Part shown: positions 1-10,749 of the stretch, piece after piece
Numbering within the stretch: position 1 is the stretch's first letter
Layout of the letters: every line of letters starts with the position of its first letter
Assembly: GCA_945872775.1 (NCBI GenBank)
Contig: CAMCBC010000003.1
Location: forward strand, 1 to 42,365
Direction of reading: 5' to 3'
DNA: 42,365 nucleotides
Origin: Spirosoma fluviale
Lineage (GTDB): Bacteria > Bacteroidota > Bacteroidia > Cytophagales > Cyclobacteriaceae
The notes under the pieces: model-generated
What the model saw: the letters and a program-made list of their open reading frames with translations, nothing else
The model's database searches: none
Told to the model about the DNA's origin: nothing
Made by a program: the position numbers and the translations under genes

Positions 1-512
1 GCATTTGTAGCGGAAGCACAAGCAGAAACGGTGACAAAGTTAGGGCCTCTAAATCCATATTTAATGGAAATAAAACCTGCAGCAATGTCTGCAATCATTT
101 TAGGAATAAAGAAGGGATTGAATCGAGGAGTTCCGTCACCTTGATTGAAGGCGGTCACCTCGTCTTGGAAGGTTTTGATTCCTCCGATGCCTGATCCCCA
201 GATCACCCCTGCTCTTGAAAGGTCAAGAGTTTCAAGATTAAGTCCTGAATCACCCATAGCTTCCTCAGCGGCTACCATTGCATATTGGGTGAAGGGATCC
301 ATTTTGCGTGCTTCTTTGCGCTCGATAAACTGCTCGATGTCAAAGTTTTTTAATTCGCAGGCAAACTGGGTTTTGAATTGGGAGGCATCAAAATGAGTAA
401 TGGGCGCGGCGCCACTCACACCAGAAGCTAATCCTTTCCAGAACTCGTCTTTGGTATTACCGATCGGTGTGAGTGCACCTATGCCCGTTACTACAACTCG
501 CTTTAAATTCAT
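1..512 (-). CDS. fabF: beta-ketoacyl-ACP synthase II, N-terminal part (runs off left edge)
   Basis: Minus-strand translation from ATG at 512: MNLKRVVVTGIGALTPIGNTKDEFWKGLASGVSGAAPITHFDAS...; typical KAS II N-terminus; adjacent to acpP. Not in the ORF track because it is truncated. Confidence 0.95.
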   Translation of the reverse strand, partial: MNLKRVVVTGIGALTPIGNTKDEFWKGLASGVSGAAPITHFDASQFKTQFACELKNFDIEQFIERKEARKMDPFTQYAMVAAEEAMGDSGLNLETLDLSRAGVIWGSGIGGIKTFQDEVTAFNQGDGTPRFNPFFIPKMIADIAAGFISIKYGFRGPNFVTVSACASATN

Positions 513-533
513 AGAAATGAATTTGAATACTGT

Positions 534-770
534 TTATTTTACGTTGGCCTCAAGGTAAGCTACAGCAGCGCCTACGGTGCCAATTTGCTCTGCTTGGTCG
601 TCTGGGATAGAAATGTTGAATTCTTTTTCGAATTCCATGATTAATTCTACCGTATCCAAAGAATCAGCGCCAAGGTCGTTGGTGAAGCTTGCTTCCATAG
701 TTACTTCAGATTCTTCTACGCCAAGTTTGTCAACAATGATGGCCTTTACTTTTTGTGCAATTTCAGACAT
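534..770 (-). CDS. acpP: acyl carrier protein
   Basis: 78 aa, contains the [16 protein letters not shown] phosphopantetheine attachment motif. Confidence 0.98.
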   Translation of the reverse strand: MSEIAQKVKAIIVDKLGVEESEVTMEASFTNDLGADSLDTVELIMEFEKEFNISIPDDQAEQIGTVGAAVAYLEANVK

Positions 771-800
771 TTTGTGATCAGTTTAGTTAATAACTCTCCG

Positions 801-832
801 CAAAGAAATATATTTAATGCCTAATTGACAAA
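801..832 (-). promoter_or_regulatory. candidate promoter for acpP-fabF (TTTG-N20-TTTCTTTG on minus strand)
   Basis: Minus strand reads TTTG tcaattaggcattaaatata TTTCTTTG; one mismatch to the Bacteroidota -33/-7 pattern TTTG-N19-21-TAnnTTTG. Confidence 0.45.
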
Positions 833-921
833 GAAATGAGGGAAGTAAATTTTGCAAATAGCGAATATGGCTCTTGCTCCGTTTTAATTTCTATTTTTGT
901 GTTTATTACTGATCTTCCCCA

Positions 922-1350
922 ATGAAGAAGGCCAAGCTCCAAATTGAACCTACCTTTGACTTTGAATTGCTTGGAATCGTGTCTCCAATACGGGAATATC
1001 GCATGGCTTGGCTGGTCAATCAGGAATTGGAACTCAACCTCGTGAAAGTTGATGATTTGGAATTGGAATTTCTGAATTCCGAGAAGTTAGAAATCGCTCA
1101 GTATTTTCTTTCTTTGCCACATGGATTTATTCAGCTTTTGAAAAATAAGGCGCTTAATTCCGCACAGCAACTGGCATATTTGGTTCCTGAGTTGAAAAAT
1201 CTAGACTATTTTCTTTTAGTTCAAGATGAAACGGAACAGATGGATTTGAGTAATTTTATGGAAAAGCTTTCGCGAAACCCACTGGTCCAGAGCATTGTTC
1301 GGATTGATATTTCAAAGCTAAAATCAAAAGAAAACCTATTAACTTATTAA
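922..1350 (+). CDS. IPExxxVDY family protein (function unknown)
   Basis: 142 aa; contains LVPELKNLDYFLL, matching the family motif; directly upstream of pyk. Confidence 0.8.
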   Translation: MKKAKLQIEPTFDFELLGIVSPIREYRMAWLVNQELELNLVKVDDLELEFLNSEKLEIAQYFLSLPHGFIQLLKNKALNSAQQLAYLVPELKNLDYFLLVQDETEQMDLSNFMEKLSRNPLVQSIVRIDISKLKSKENLLTY

Positions 1351-1356
1351 TACCCT

Positions 1357-2787
1357 ATGTCTCAATTACCTTTTAAAAAGACAAAAATTTTAGCCACCAT
1401 TGGCCCTGCTTCCAATTCGTATGAAATGATCAAAAGCTTGGCTTTTGCTGGAGCGAATGTTTTTAGACTCAATTTTTCCCATGGTACCCATGAGGTTCAC
1501 CAGGAGGTTCTTGAGACTATCCGAAAAGTTAATCAAGAATTAAACTGTCATCTGGGAATCCTTCAGGATTTACAAGGTCCCAAAATCAGAGTAGGAGAGG
1601 TTGAAAACAATGGGGTTGAAATTATCCCAGGAGATAAAATCACCATTACCTCTGATCCTGTGATTGGTACGGCGTCCTTGGTAAGTACTGTTTACAAGAA
1701 CCTTCCTCAGGATGTTCAAGAAGGAGAGCATATTTTGATCGATGATGGCAACTTGGAGTTGATTGTCAACAATACCGATGGTAAAAATGTGAATTGCACT
1801 GTGCTGCATGGTGGAATTCTAAAATCTAGAAAGGGAATCAATCTTCCCAATACCAAGGTGTCCGCTCCATCACTGACCGAAAAAGACCTAGAAGATCTAG
1901 AGTTTGGATTGGCCAATGATGTCGATTGGATTGCCTTGTCGTTTGTACGCTCCGCTGAGGACATCACGGATTTGCGTGAGCGAATTAAAAAAGCAGGCAA
2001 GGATTGTAAAATTGTTGCCAAAATTGAAAAGCCTGAAGCCCTAGAAAATATCGACGCCATCATTGAAGCTACAGATGCAATCATGGTTGCTCGCGGAGAT
2101 CTAGGCGTAGAGGTTCCGATGGAAATCGTACCGCTTTGGCAAAAGAAGATGGTGGAAAAGTGCAAGCAAGCCTGCAAGCCAGTGATCATTGCTACCCAGA
2201 TGATGGAAAGCATGATTCAGAATCCACGTCCTACGCGTGCGGAAACCAATGATGTGGCGAACGCGGTATTGGATGGAGCGGATGCTGTGATGCTATCCGC
2301 AGAAACTGCCTCTGGAAAGTATCCAATCAATGCAGTGAAGGCAATGACAAGCATCATTACCTATTTAGAGGAAAATGCGGAGGTGTACCACAACCTTTAT
2401 AAAATACCTGAGGAGGATGCTACCTTTTTGAGCAATAACCTGATTCTGATGGCAGCTAGACTTTCTAGAAATGTGAAAGCAAAAGCTATTGTAGGCCTAA
2501 CTTCTTCAGGATTTACTGGATTTCGATTGGCTTCACACCGCCCTCATTCCAATATTTTTGTATTTACGAGAAATAAAAAACTCTTGACCCAATTGTCTCT
2601 CGTTTGGGGTGTTCGGGTCTACTATTACGAAGGTCAGGCTTCTACGGATGGGGTGTTTGCTGATATTGAGGCGATATTAAAGCGAGATGGGCATGTGCAC
2701 CAAGGGGAGGTTATCGTCAATACGGGAAGTATGCCGCTGAGCGAAAAAGGAAAGACCAACATGCTGAAAGTACACGTGGTAGGATAA
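1357..2787 (+). CDS. pyk: pyruvate kinase
   Basis: KTKILATIGPASNS, MVARGDLGVEVP, ATQMMESM motifs. Confidence 0.98.
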   Translation: MSQLPFKKTKILATIGPASNSYEMIKSLAFAGANVFRLNFSHGTHEVHQEVLETIRKVNQELNCHLGILQDLQGPKIRVGEVENNGVEIIPGDKITITSDPVIGTASLVSTVYKNLPQDVQEGEHILIDDGNLELIVNNTDGKNVNCTVLHGGILKSRKGINLPNTKVSAPSLTEKDLEDLEFGLANDVDWIALSFVRSAEDITDLRERIKKAGKDCKIVAKIEKPEALENIDAIIEATDAIMVARGDLGVEVPMEIVPLWQKKMVEKCKQACKPVIIATQMMESMIQNPRPTRAETNDVANAVLDGADAVMLSAETASGKYPINAVKAMTSIITYLEENAEVYHNLYKIPEEDATFLSNNLILMAARLSRNVKAKAIVGLTSSGFTGFRLASHRPHSNIFVFTRNKKLLTQLSLVWGVRVYYYEGQASTDGVFADIEAILKRDGHVHQGEVIVNTGSMPLSEKGKTNMLKVHVVG

Positions 2788-2812
2788 TTCCTCCAGGCTT
2801 TCCATAAAGCAT

Positions 2813-2845
2813 AAAAAAAGGAGAAACTAAGTTTCTCCTTTTTTT
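2813..2845. terminator. bidirectional intrinsic terminator between pyk and accC
   Basis: aaaaaaaggagaaac-taa-gtttctccttttttt perfect inverted repeat with A/T tracts, between convergent genes. Confidence 0.85.
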
Positions 2846-2872
2846 GTGAATGAATTCCAGAATTTGGATTTC

Positions 2873-4222
2873 TTATTTTCTGATGACCGAAAAATCGAAG
2901 GTATCGAGGAACTTGGTCGTGAAGTTACCTGCTTTAAATTCATCGTTTTCCAACAAGGCGATGTGGAAGGGAATGGTGGTTTTTATGCCATCAATCACAA
3001 ACTCCTCCAATGCGCGCTTCATTCGAACAATTACTTCTTCTCTTGATTGTCCGCTCACGATCAGCTTGGCGATCATCGAATCGTAATTGGGAGGGATGAC
3101 ATAACCTGCGTAGACATGCGAGTCTACACGCACCCCACGACCTCCAGGGATATGGAGATTTAGAATTTTGCCAGGACTAGGACGGAAGCCATTGGCTGGA
3201 TCTTCCGCATTGATTCGGCATTCCATGGCGAATAACTTCGGATAGTAATTTCTTCCAGAAATAGTCTCGCCTGCGGCTACTTTTATTTGTTCTTTGATGA
3301 GGTCAAAGTCGGTTACTTCTTCGGTAATGGGATGCTCTACCTGAATTCGGGTATTCATCTCCATAAAATAGAAGTTACGGTTTTTGTCGACCAAAAACTC
3401 GATGGTGCCTGCTCCTTCATAACCAATGGCTTCCGCGCCTTTGATGGCAGCTTTGCCCATGGCATCCCGAAGTTCATCCGTGATAAATGGAGAGGGAGTT
3501 TCTTCTACCAGCTTCTGGTGTCTCCGTTGAATGGAGCAGTCTCGCTCAGAAAGGTGACAAGCCTTACCGGTTCTATCCCCAACAATTTGAATTTCTATGT
3601 GTCTCGGTTCCTCTACAAATTTTTCCAAATAGAGTCCGTCGTTGCCAAAAGAAGCACTGGATTCCATTTTGGCATCGTCCCAAGCTTTCTTGAATTCACT
3701 GTCTTCGCGCACGATGCGCATTCCTTTGCCTCCTCCACCAGCGGTGGCTTTGAGGATCACGGGGTAGCCCATTTCCTTGGCAATCACTAAACCTTGTTCG
3801 ATGGAATCAAGCAAGCCTTCAGAACCTGGAATGGTAGGAACTCCTGCCGCTTTCATGGTAGCTTTTGCAGTGGCTTTGTCTCCCATTTTGGCGATCATGT
3901 CTGGGGAGGCCCCGATAAACTTGATGCCGTATTCTTCACAGACTCTTGAAAATTCCTCATTTTCAGAAAGGAAACCATAGCCTGGATGGATGGCGTCTGC
4001 ATTTGTAATTTCCGCAGCAGCAATGATACGCGTGATATTCAAGTAGGATTCGCGGCTTGGGGCAGGTCCAATGCAAACTGCTTCATCTGCAAATCGAACG
4101 TGAAGGCTATCCTTATCTGCTGTAGAATAAACAGCTACAGTTTTGATTCCCATCTCCTTGCAGGTACGAATTACCCGAAGGGCGATTTCGCCACGGTTGG
4201 CAATTAATATTTTTTTAAACAC
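2873..4222 (-). CDS. accC: acetyl-CoA carboxylase biotin carboxylase subunit
   Basis: [54 protein letters not shown]. Confidence 0.98.
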   Translation of the reverse strand: MFKKILIANRGEIALRVIRTCKEMGIKTVAVYSTADKDSLHVRFADEAVCIGPAPSRESYLNITRIIAAAEITNADAIHPGYGFLSENEEFSRVCEEYGIKFIGASPDMIAKMGDKATAKATMKAAGVPTIPGSEGLLDSIEQGLVIAKEMGYPVILKATAGGGGKGMRIVREDSEFKKAWDDAKMESSASFGNDGLYLEKFVEEPRHIEIQIVGDRTGKACHLSERDCSIQRRHQKLVEETPSPFITDELRDAMGKAAIKGAEAIGYEGAGTIEFLVDKNRNFYFMEMNTRIQVEHPITEEVTDFDLIKEQIKVAAGETISGRNYYPKLFAMECRINAEDPANGFRPSPGKILNLHIPGGRGVRVDSHVYAGYVIPPNYDSMIAKLIVSGQSREEVIVRMKRALEEFVIDGIKTTIPFHIALLENDEFKAGNFTTKFLDTFDFSVIRK

Positions 4223-4246
4223 GTGTTTTTTGATTTAGTGCAAAAA

Positions 4247-4732
4247 TCAACCAGCTGGATCAACTAGGAAAAGAGGCTGGTCGTATTCCACTGGGCTTGC
4301 ATTAGCCACAAGGATTTTTACGATTTTACCAGAGATTTCTGATTCAATTTCATTAAAAAGCTTCATCGCCTCAATGATACAGACTGTTTTCCCTGCGCTG
4401 ATTGAGCCACCTTCGGTTACGAAAGGTGCCGCATCAGGACTTGCTGTAAGGTAGAAGGTGCCAATCATTGGAGACTTAATCTCTACCAAATTGGATGGTG
4501 CAGGGCTAGGAGCAGCTGCTACTGCTGGGGCAGCTACTGGAGCTGCTACTGGTGCAGGAGCTGCAGTGATTACCTGTGGTGCAGGTGCAGCTGTAGCAGC
4601 ATCTGCGTATTTTTTCACGGAAAGCTCAAACTCCTCTGTCTTGATTTTTACTTCTGCAAGACCAGTATTGGAGATATAGTCAATTAAATCTTGAATTTCT
4701 TTAGGTTTCATAGCGTTCTTTTTTTGTTCCAT
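4247..4732 (-). CDS. accB: acetyl-CoA carboxylase biotin carboxyl carrier protein
   Basis: Ala/Pro linker then CIIEAMKLFNEIE biotinylation motif; next to accC. Confidence 0.97.
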   Translation of the reverse strand: MEQKKNAMKPKEIQDLIDYISNTGLAEVKIKTEEFELSVKKYADAATAAPAPQVITAAPAPVAAPVAAPAVAAAPSPAPSNLVEIKSPMIGTFYLTASPDAAPFVTEGGSISAGKTVCIIEAMKLFNEIESEISGKIVKILVANASPVEYDQPLFLVDPAG

Positions 4733-4807
4733 GAGTTGGAGCAGTTAGGAGTTGTACTAATTCAAAAAGGACTGGTAATTTACTAGAATTCGAGAAACTT
4801 AAACTAC

Positions 4808-5371
4808 TTATTTTACTCTTTCTGAATAAGAACCATCTCGGGTATCTACCTTAATTAGGGTGTCTTGTTCCACAAAAAGTGGCACCATCACAGTTGCACC
4901 TGTTTCTACAGTCGCTGGCTTCAGGGCGTTCGTAGCCGTGTCTCCTTTGATGCCTGGTTCAGTGTAGGTAATCATCAATTCTACGAATGGAGGAAGCTCT
5001 ACAGACAGCGGAGTTTCATGTTCCGCATGAACTAGGATATCCACAAGCTGACCATCTTTCAATAGGTTTGAGCGTTCAATTAAGCGCTCCTCCAAAGAAA
5101 TCTGCTCAAAATTGTCTGTATCCATGAAGTTGTAACCCAGATCATCTTTGTAGAGAAACTGGTGAGCTCTTTTTTCAACGCGTGCGGTAGTTACTTTTTC
5201 TCCAGCATTGAACGTTTTTTCAAGGGTTTTTCCAGTTCGTAAGCTTTTCATTTTCGTGCGAACAAAGGCGGCGCCTTTACCCGGTTTCACGTGTTGAAAT
5301 TCGACAATCGAAAAGATGTCGTTGTTCATTTCGAGACAAAGCCCATTTTTAAAATCTGCAGTACTTGCCAT
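4808..5371 (-). CDS. efp: elongation factor P
   Basis: 187 aa EF-P-like, [20 protein letters not shown]. Confidence 0.97.
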   Translation of the reverse strand: MASTADFKNGLCLEMNNDIFSIVEFQHVKPGKGAAFVRTKMKSLRTGKTLEKTFNAGEKVTTARVEKRAHQFLYKDDLGYNFMDTDNFEQISLEERLIERSNLLKDGQLVDILVHAEHETPLSVELPPFVELMITYTEPGIKGDTATNALKPATVETGATVMVPLFVEQDTLIKVDTRDGSYSERVK

Positions 5372-5390
5372 ATTCTTTTAGTCAAATTTA

Positions 5391-6389
5391 TTATTTAGGA
5401 TCCAAGGCCCACTTGAGGTAGATCGCACCCCAAGTAAATCCACCACCAAAGGCAGCTAAAATCAGGTTGTCTCCCTTTTTTAATTGGCTTTCATATTCCC
5501 AAAGGCAGAGAGGAATGGTCGCTGCGGTGGTATTGCCATAGCGCTCAATATTCATCATTACCTTTTCTGGTCCTACACCCATTCGATTGGCTGTGGCATC
5601 GATAATTCGTTTGTTGGCTTGGTGTGGGACTAACCAGGCAATATCTTCTCCCTTAAGTCCATTTCGCTCCATGACTTCTGCACTTACATCTGCCATGTTG
5701 GTCACCGCAAATTTGAATACACTGGTGCCCTCTTGGTAAGCAAAATGCTCACGGTTTGCAACGGTTTCTTGGGTTGCTGGTCTACGGCTACCTCCTGCCT
5801 TCATGTGAAGGAAGCTTTCTCCAGAGCCATCTGCTTTGAGAATGGCATCTACAATTCCTAAGTCTTCGGTAGTAGGCTCAAGCAGTACAGCACCCGCTCC
5901 ATCTCCAAATAGGATGCAGGTAGTGCGGTCTTGGTAGTCGACGATTGCTGACATCTTGTCTGCGCCAACTACGATTACTTTTTTGTGGGTTCCTGCTTGG
6001 ATAAACTGTGCACCAAGTTGCAAGGCATACAAAAAGCCAGAGCAAGCTGCACCGATATCAAAGGAAAATGAATTTTTGGCACCTACTTTATCTGCAATAA
6101 TGTTTGCAGTAGCGGGGAAGGGCATGTCTGGGGTAACTGTGGCGCAGATGATGAGTTCAACCTCTAGGGGATCAGTGCCTGTCTTTTCCAATAAGCCTTT
6201 GACAGCTTCAATTCCTAGTACAGAGGTTCCTTGATTTTCGCCTTTGAGGATCCGACGCTCTTTGATGCCCGTTCTGGTCATGATCCACTCGTCATTGGTA
6301 TCTACAAGTGATTCCAATTCTTTGTTAGTCAATCGGTATTCCGGAACATATCCGTGAATGCCAGTGACCATTGCTCTTAATTTATCCAT
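5391..6389 (-). CDS. fabH: beta-ketoacyl-ACP synthase III
   Basis: [13 protein letters not shown] active site, [21 protein letters not shown]. Confidence 0.97.
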   Translation of the reverse strand: MDKLRAMVTGIHGYVPEYRLTNKELESLVDTNDEWIMTRTGIKERRILKGENQGTSVLGIEAVKGLLEKTGTDPLEVELIICATVTPDMPFPATANIIADKVGAKNSFSFDIGAACSGFLYALQLGAQFIQAGTHKKVIVVGADKMSAIVDYQDRTTCILFGDGAGAVLLEPTTEDLGIVDAILKADGSGESFLHMKAGGSRRPATQETVANREHFAYQEGTSVFKFAVTNMADVSAEVMERNGLKGEDIAWLVPHQANKRIIDATANRMGVGPEKVMMNIERYGNTTAATIPLCLWEYESQLKKGDNLILAAFGGGFTWGAIYLKWALDPK

Positions 6390-6490
6390 CGTATCGGATT
6401 CAGTTTTTTTTTCATTCTTTCAAATCCCTTGAAAAGGTCAAAGGTATTTGAAATCAGAGAAATCAAAAATAACACAATGCCCTCTGAACG

Positions 6491-6585
6491 CCAAAACCTT
6501 CTCGGTTTTGGGAGATAAACACTTGTCAATCAAGGTGTTTGTGTTTTGTTAAAATGAAAATTCCACTCTTTTTGGGAGTGGAATT
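6491..6585. promoter_or_regulatory. cluster of three consecutive stem-loops in the rpmF-fabH intergenic region
   Basis: ccaaaacc/ggttttgg (6491-6511), aacacttg/caa(g)gtgtt (6518-6539), aattccactc/gagtggaatt (6559-6585). Confidence 0.5.
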
Positions 6586-6604
6586 AGAAGAAGGGGAAAC
6601 GAAA

Positions 6605-6796
6605 TTAAGCTTTGATCTCTTTTTCGATGATTACCTGTCCTTTGTAGTACAATTTGCCATCCAACCAGAATGCTCTGTGAGGTAGGTGCATTTCGCCAGT
6701 AGTAGGGCATTTTGCTAATCCAGGAGCCTCCAGCTTGTAATGCGTTCTTCTTTTATCTCTTCTGGTTTTCGAAATTTTGCGTTTAGGATGTGCCAT
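6605..6796 (-). CDS. rpmF: 50S ribosomal protein L32
   Basis: [22 protein letters not shown], 63 aa. Confidence 0.98.
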   Translation of the reverse strand: MAHPKRKISKTRRDKRRTHYKLEAPGLAKCPTTGEMHLPHRAFWLDGKLYYKGQVIIEKEIKA

Positions 6797-6814
6797 TTTA
6801 TGCGTGATTTATGG

Positions 6815-7381
6815 TTATTCTTTATTTTTTAATTTTTTGAGTTTCTCCCAACGGGGATCAACTGCTGTGGTTGATTCTTCTTTTGTTTCTTCTTCTGAAT
6901 CTTCAGTTGAGGCATCGTCTAAGTATACGAAACCACCTTCCAATTCATTGTCCTCTTCATCCAATTCATTCTTGTAATCTGGATGAATTTTTTTCAAGGG
7001 CAGTGCAAGTAAAATAAACTCGTAAATGAGCTGCGCTACATTGATGGAAGGGGTGTCCCTTGTAATCATCATGACGCTCTCGTCTATTTCTTTTACTTCT
7101 GACCCAAACTTGTAGATCATCTTTTCAGTGAAATCCAAGGGGTGTTCAAATGTTTCTAGACTTCTGTCACAAACCAGCTCTACCTTCCCAACGATATGAA
7201 AGGTAAGTTCAATCAGATTTGCTCCCTTGTCAATCTTAACCCCTGCGGTTAAGTTGCCTTTTTCCAAAAGCTCGTTTCCCTCTACCTGCTGAAAGAAAGC
7301 ATCTCCTATCGGGAAGTCTACTTCGTGTAGCCCTTCCTTATATTTAATGACTTCAATATCAAAGGTTTTCCAAAACTTCAC
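6815..7381 (-). CDS. DUF177/YceD family protein
   Basis: Directly upstream of rpmF; VELVCDRSLETFEHPLDFTEKMIYKF; acidic C-terminus. Confidence 0.9.
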   Translation of the reverse strand: MKFWKTFDIEVIKYKEGLHEVDFPIGDAFFQQVEGNELLEKGNLTAGVKIDKGANLIELTFHIVGKVELVCDRSLETFEHPLDFTEKMIYKFGSEVKEIDESVMMITRDTPSINVAQLIYEFILLALPLKKIHPDYKNELDEEDNELEGGFVYLDDASTEDSEEETKEESTTAVDPRWEKLKKLKNKE

Positions 7382-7488
7382 GTTACTTCCTTTCGAATTA
7401 AGTCCGCAAATTTAGGTAATAATTTATCATCAGTGAAACAGAATTTGAAATATAATTCTGCTTCATCGATCTTTTTTCCTTTTTACTG

Positions 7489-8505
7489 CTATTCTGTGCT
7501 CGGTGAATGCCGCTCCACGATGTCAGAAGCAAGGAAAAGTGCCGCTCTCATGGAGGAGCAGTCCGCAACATTTTTCCCAGCGATGGAATAGGCAGTCCCG
7601 TGATCTGGGGATGTTCTAACTACTGAAAGTCCTGCAGTGAAGTTCACGCCGCTACTAAAGGCAATGGATTTGAAAGGGATTAGGCCTTGATCGTGGTAAA
7701 GTGCAAGCACCCCATCAAATTTTTGTTGGTGCATCATGCCAAAAAAGCCGTCAGCGGGGTAGGGACCAAAAACGTAGTGACGGGCATCTTTCAATTCTTG
7801 AATGGCAGGTTTGAGGATGGTTTCTTCCTCCGAACCCAACAATCCATCTTCTCCAGCATGTGGGTTCAGGCCAAGGATGGCAATTTTTGGCTTATTGATT
7901 CCAAAATCTTGCTCGAGGCTCTTGATGAAAATCTTCGTTTTTTCGATGACTTTTTCTTTGGTCACCGCAGCAGCCACTTGTGACAGGGGAATGTGCCCAG
8001 TGACTAAGCCTACCCGAAGGTCTTCACCTACCAGCATCATTAGTCCAGAGGAACTCCCAGTAGCCTCAATTAAATATTCCGTATGCCCTACAAAAGGGAC
8101 TGCCTCGGAGTTGATATTGCTTTTTGAAAGTGGAGCGGTGATTAATCCCTGGATTTTTCCAGACTTCAAATCCTCCACTGCAGCAGCAAATGAGGCGAGT
8201 GCAAGCTTTCCTGCCTCCTGCGTTTCTACCCCAGGAATGACTTCAGGACATTCCTCTAGGCAGTTGATTACATTCACTTTTCGGTGTTGGATTTCCTCAT
8301 GGTTTCGAACCTGGGTAAAATAAAAATCTTCCAGGTTCATCAACTTCTTGTAATGCGATAAGGCTTTGCCATGCCCATAAATCAGAGGAGTGAAATTGCT
8401 GAAAACGCGAGCATCAGCAAGTGATTTTAGAATTACCTCTGGTCCAATCCCATTGATATCTCCAATGCTAATTCCTAGGATGGGTCTATGTTTCTTTGTT
8501 TGCAT
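7489..8505 (-). CDS. pdxA: 4-hydroxythreonine-4-phosphate dehydrogenase
   Basis: LGISIGDINGIGPEV, LGLNPHAGEDG, RTSPDHGTAYSIAGK. Start placed at MQTKKHR (8505); the track ORF extends to 8535. Confidence 0.95.
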   Translation of the reverse strand: MQTKKHRPILGISIGDINGIGPEVILKSLADARVFSNFTPLIYGHGKALSHYKKLMNLEDFYFTQVRNHEEIQHRKVNVINCLEECPEVIPGVETQEAGKLALASFAAAVEDLKSGKIQGLITAPLSKSNINSEAVPFVGHTEYLIEATGSSSGLMMLVGEDLRVGLVTGHIPLSQVAAAVTKEKVIEKTKIFIKSLEQDFGINKPKIAILGLNPHAGEDGLLGSEEETILKPAIQELKDARHYVFGPYPADGFFGMMHQQKFDGVLALYHDQGLIPFKSIAFSSGVNFTAGLSVVRTSPDHGTAYSIAGKNVADCSSMRAALFLASDIVERHSPSTE

Positions 8506-8607
8506 GGCGGTAAGTAGGCCAGAGGCGCGAAACAAATTTCCGTGCCATCTGGGAATAATCCCTTAATTTTAGGTCGGCAATTTACAAAAAAAAACCAGAG
8601 GGTTACG

Positions 8608-9393
8608 ATGGAAAAGGTCAAACCTAAAAAGCATCTTGGTCAGCATTTTTTGATTGATCTCAGCATCGCGGAGCGAATTGCGGAGGCGGTAGAGGGCCAC
8701 ATGGGTGTGAAGCAGGTGCTTGAAATAGGGCCTGGAATGGGGGTTTTGACTGATTTTTTGGTAAAGGGCTCTTTGGGAGTACACCTGATTGAAATTGATC
8801 GAGAGAGTATTGCCTATTTGAATCAGAAGTATCCGGACTTGCAAGACCGAATTATAGCAGGAGATTTTTTAAAGTATGACCTGTCGAGCGCATTTCAAGC
8901 TCCTATTGCAGTAGCGGGTAATTTTCCCTACAACATTTCTTCCCAGATCTTCTTTAAGGTCTTGGAACACAAAAACCAGGTGACTGAGGTGGTGTGCATG
9001 CTTCAAAAAGAAGTGGCACGACGGATTGCCTCTCCAAAAGGGAGTAAGGAGTATGGGATTCTTTCTGTGTTACTCCAGGCCTGGTACGATATTGAGTACC
9101 TGTTTTCGGTTCCTCCTGGTGTATTTAATCCTCCACCCAAAGTGAATTCGGGTGTGATCCGATTGAAAAGAAATCAAGTTCAAAAGCTGGATTGCAATGA
9201 AAAACTTTTCCAACAAGTAGTAAAAGGTGGATTTGGAAATCGTCGAAAAACCCTTCGAAATTCCCTGAAATCATTCCAACTTACAGAAGAGTTTAAGACA
9301 AATCCGATTTTAGATAAGCGTGCAGAGCAATTGGATGTGGCTGATTTTGTATTTTTGACACAACAAATCGAAAAAGGGCGTGGAGCAAATTAA
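8608..9393 (+). CDS. rsmA: 16S rRNA (adenine1518/1519-N6)-dimethyltransferase
   Basis: KPKKHLGQHFLID, VLEIGPGMGVLT, AVAGNFPYNISSQI; start MEKVKPKK at 8608. Confidence 0.96.
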   Translation: MEKVKPKKHLGQHFLIDLSIAERIAEAVEGHMGVKQVLEIGPGMGVLTDFLVKGSLGVHLIEIDRESIAYLNQKYPDLQDRIIAGDFLKYDLSSAFQAPIAVAGNFPYNISSQIFFKVLEHKNQVTEVVCMLQKEVARRIASPKGSKEYGILSVLLQAWYDIEYLFSVPPGVFNPPPKVNSGVIRLKRNQVQKLDCNEKLFQQVVKGGFGNRRKTLRNSLKSFQLTEEFKTNPILDKRAEQLDVADFVFLTQQIEKGRGAN

Positions 9394-10747
9394 AAAATTT
9401 GAGCTTTCCAAAGACTATCTAGAACGTCTCGAGTTAGAGATTGTCCAAGAAAATGCTGCCTTTATTTTAGCTTCACTCGAAGGGGTAAACGTAGCAGATA
9501 TTGCTGCTATATTGGATGAACTTGAAATTTCAGATGCTTTGTATGTTTTGCGCTTAGTAGATAAGCAGCTAGCAGCAGATATTTTAATTGAATTATACGA
9601 AAGCACCCTTGTCAAGCTTCTTCAGGAGGTAGAGACAACAGAAATTGCCAATTGGATTGTTTTGATGGACTCCGATGATGGAGCAGACATCATTAGCTTC
9701 TTTTCAGAGAAGGAACGGGAAGAGGTAATTGCCGAGATAGATGACCGAGTTAAGCTAGAGCAAATCTTGGAATTGCTTCGCTATGAGGAAGATACTGCTG
9801 GGGGTATTATGGCCAAGGAATTTATTCGGGCCAATAAAAACTGGAATGTAGTACAGACGATTAACGAGATTCGTAGGCAGGCTGAAAATGTTGATAAGTT
9901 TTATTCCATCTACGTGGTCAATAATAAATTTCAATTACTCGGTCGAGTATCTTTAAAAAAGATCATTCTAGCATCTTCGGATACACTTATTGCTGATATC
10001 CTTGAGGAAGATATTTTTTCTGTTCCAGTGCACATGGAACAGGGAGAGGTTGCGACCTTGATGCGAAAGTATGACTTGGAATCTGTACCAGTAGTCAATG
10101 CAAAAAACAAATTGGTAGGTCGAATCACGGTAGATGATATTTTGGACGTCGTACAGGAAGAAGCTGAAGAAGATATCCAAGCCATGGCCGGGGTTTCGGC
10201 AGATATTGAAGAATCGGATTCCGTGTTCACCATTTCCAAAGCTCGCTTGCCTTGGCTTTTGATTGGTGTCATTGGAGGATTAATGGGAGCCAAACTGATT
10301 GGCTTTTTTGAAGGAGGCCTTTCGAAATACTTGGCATTGGCTTCGTTCATTCCCTTGGTTGCTGCTACGGGTGGAAATGTGGGAATTCAAGCCTCCTCGC
10401 TGATTGTGCAGTCTTTGGCTTCGAAATCTGCCTTTGATGACACGCTTTGGCAGCGATTTTTTAAGGGTTTTTTGGTAGCCTTACTCAATGGTTTTGTACT
10501 CGGAATTTTCGTATTCCTAGTAGTTGCCTATGTATATGGTTTCGAACCCGTATTTGGCATTACAGTAGGGGTGGCTCTATTTTGTGTGGTGCTTTTGTCT
10601 TCTTTTATGGGCACAGTTACCCCCTTGGTTTTGCATCATTACGGCATCAATCCAGCCATTGCATCCGGGCCATTCATCACTACCACCAATGACTTACTTG
10701 GTTTGGCGGTGTATTTTGGCGTTGCCATGTTGTTATTAAATCTCTAA
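9380..10747 (+). CDS. mgtE: magnesium transporter MgtE
   Basis: MgtE_N, CBS pair and TM domain (ATGGNVGIQASSLIVQSLA); GTG start overlapping rsmA by 14 nt. Confidence 0.95.
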   Translation: MEQIKKFELSKDYLERLELEIVQENAAFILASLEGVNVADIAAILDELEISDALYVLRLVDKQLAADILIELYESTLVKLLQEVETTEIANWIVLMDSDDGADIISFFSEKEREEVIAEIDDRVKLEQILELLRYEEDTAGGIMAKEFIRANKNWNVVQTINEIRRQAENVDKFYSIYVVNNKFQLLGRVSLKKIILASSDTLIADILEEDIFSVPVHMEQGEVATLMRKYDLESVPVVNAKNKLVGRITVDDILDVVQEEAEEDIQAMAGVSADIEESDSVFTISKARLPWLLIGVIGGLMGAKLIGFFEGGLSKYLALASFIPLVAATGGNVGIQASSLIVQSLASKSAFDDTLWQRFFKGFLVALLNGFVLGIFVFLVVAYVYGFEPVFGITVGVALFCVVLLSSFMGTVTPLVLHHYGINPAIASGPFITTTNDLLGLAVYFGVAMLLLNL

Positions 10748-10749
10748 GA

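Noticed and set aside
892-899. TATTTTTG -7-like element before the IPExxxVDY gene
   Set aside because: The nearest TTG (874-876) gives a 15-nt spacer, shorter than the expected range; not strong enough to call a promoter.
1570-2213. Antisense ORFs over pyk (and many similar antisense ORFs elsewhere, e.g. 3287-3790, 7802-8323, 17471-17959, 24908-25423)
   Set aside because: They lie fully opposite well-identified genes, have no recognisable domains, and their composition is that of a reverse-complement reading frame.
4458-4679. Ala/Gly-rich ORF on plus strand
   Set aside because: It is the antisense of the Ala/Pro linker of accB, a known low-complexity region.
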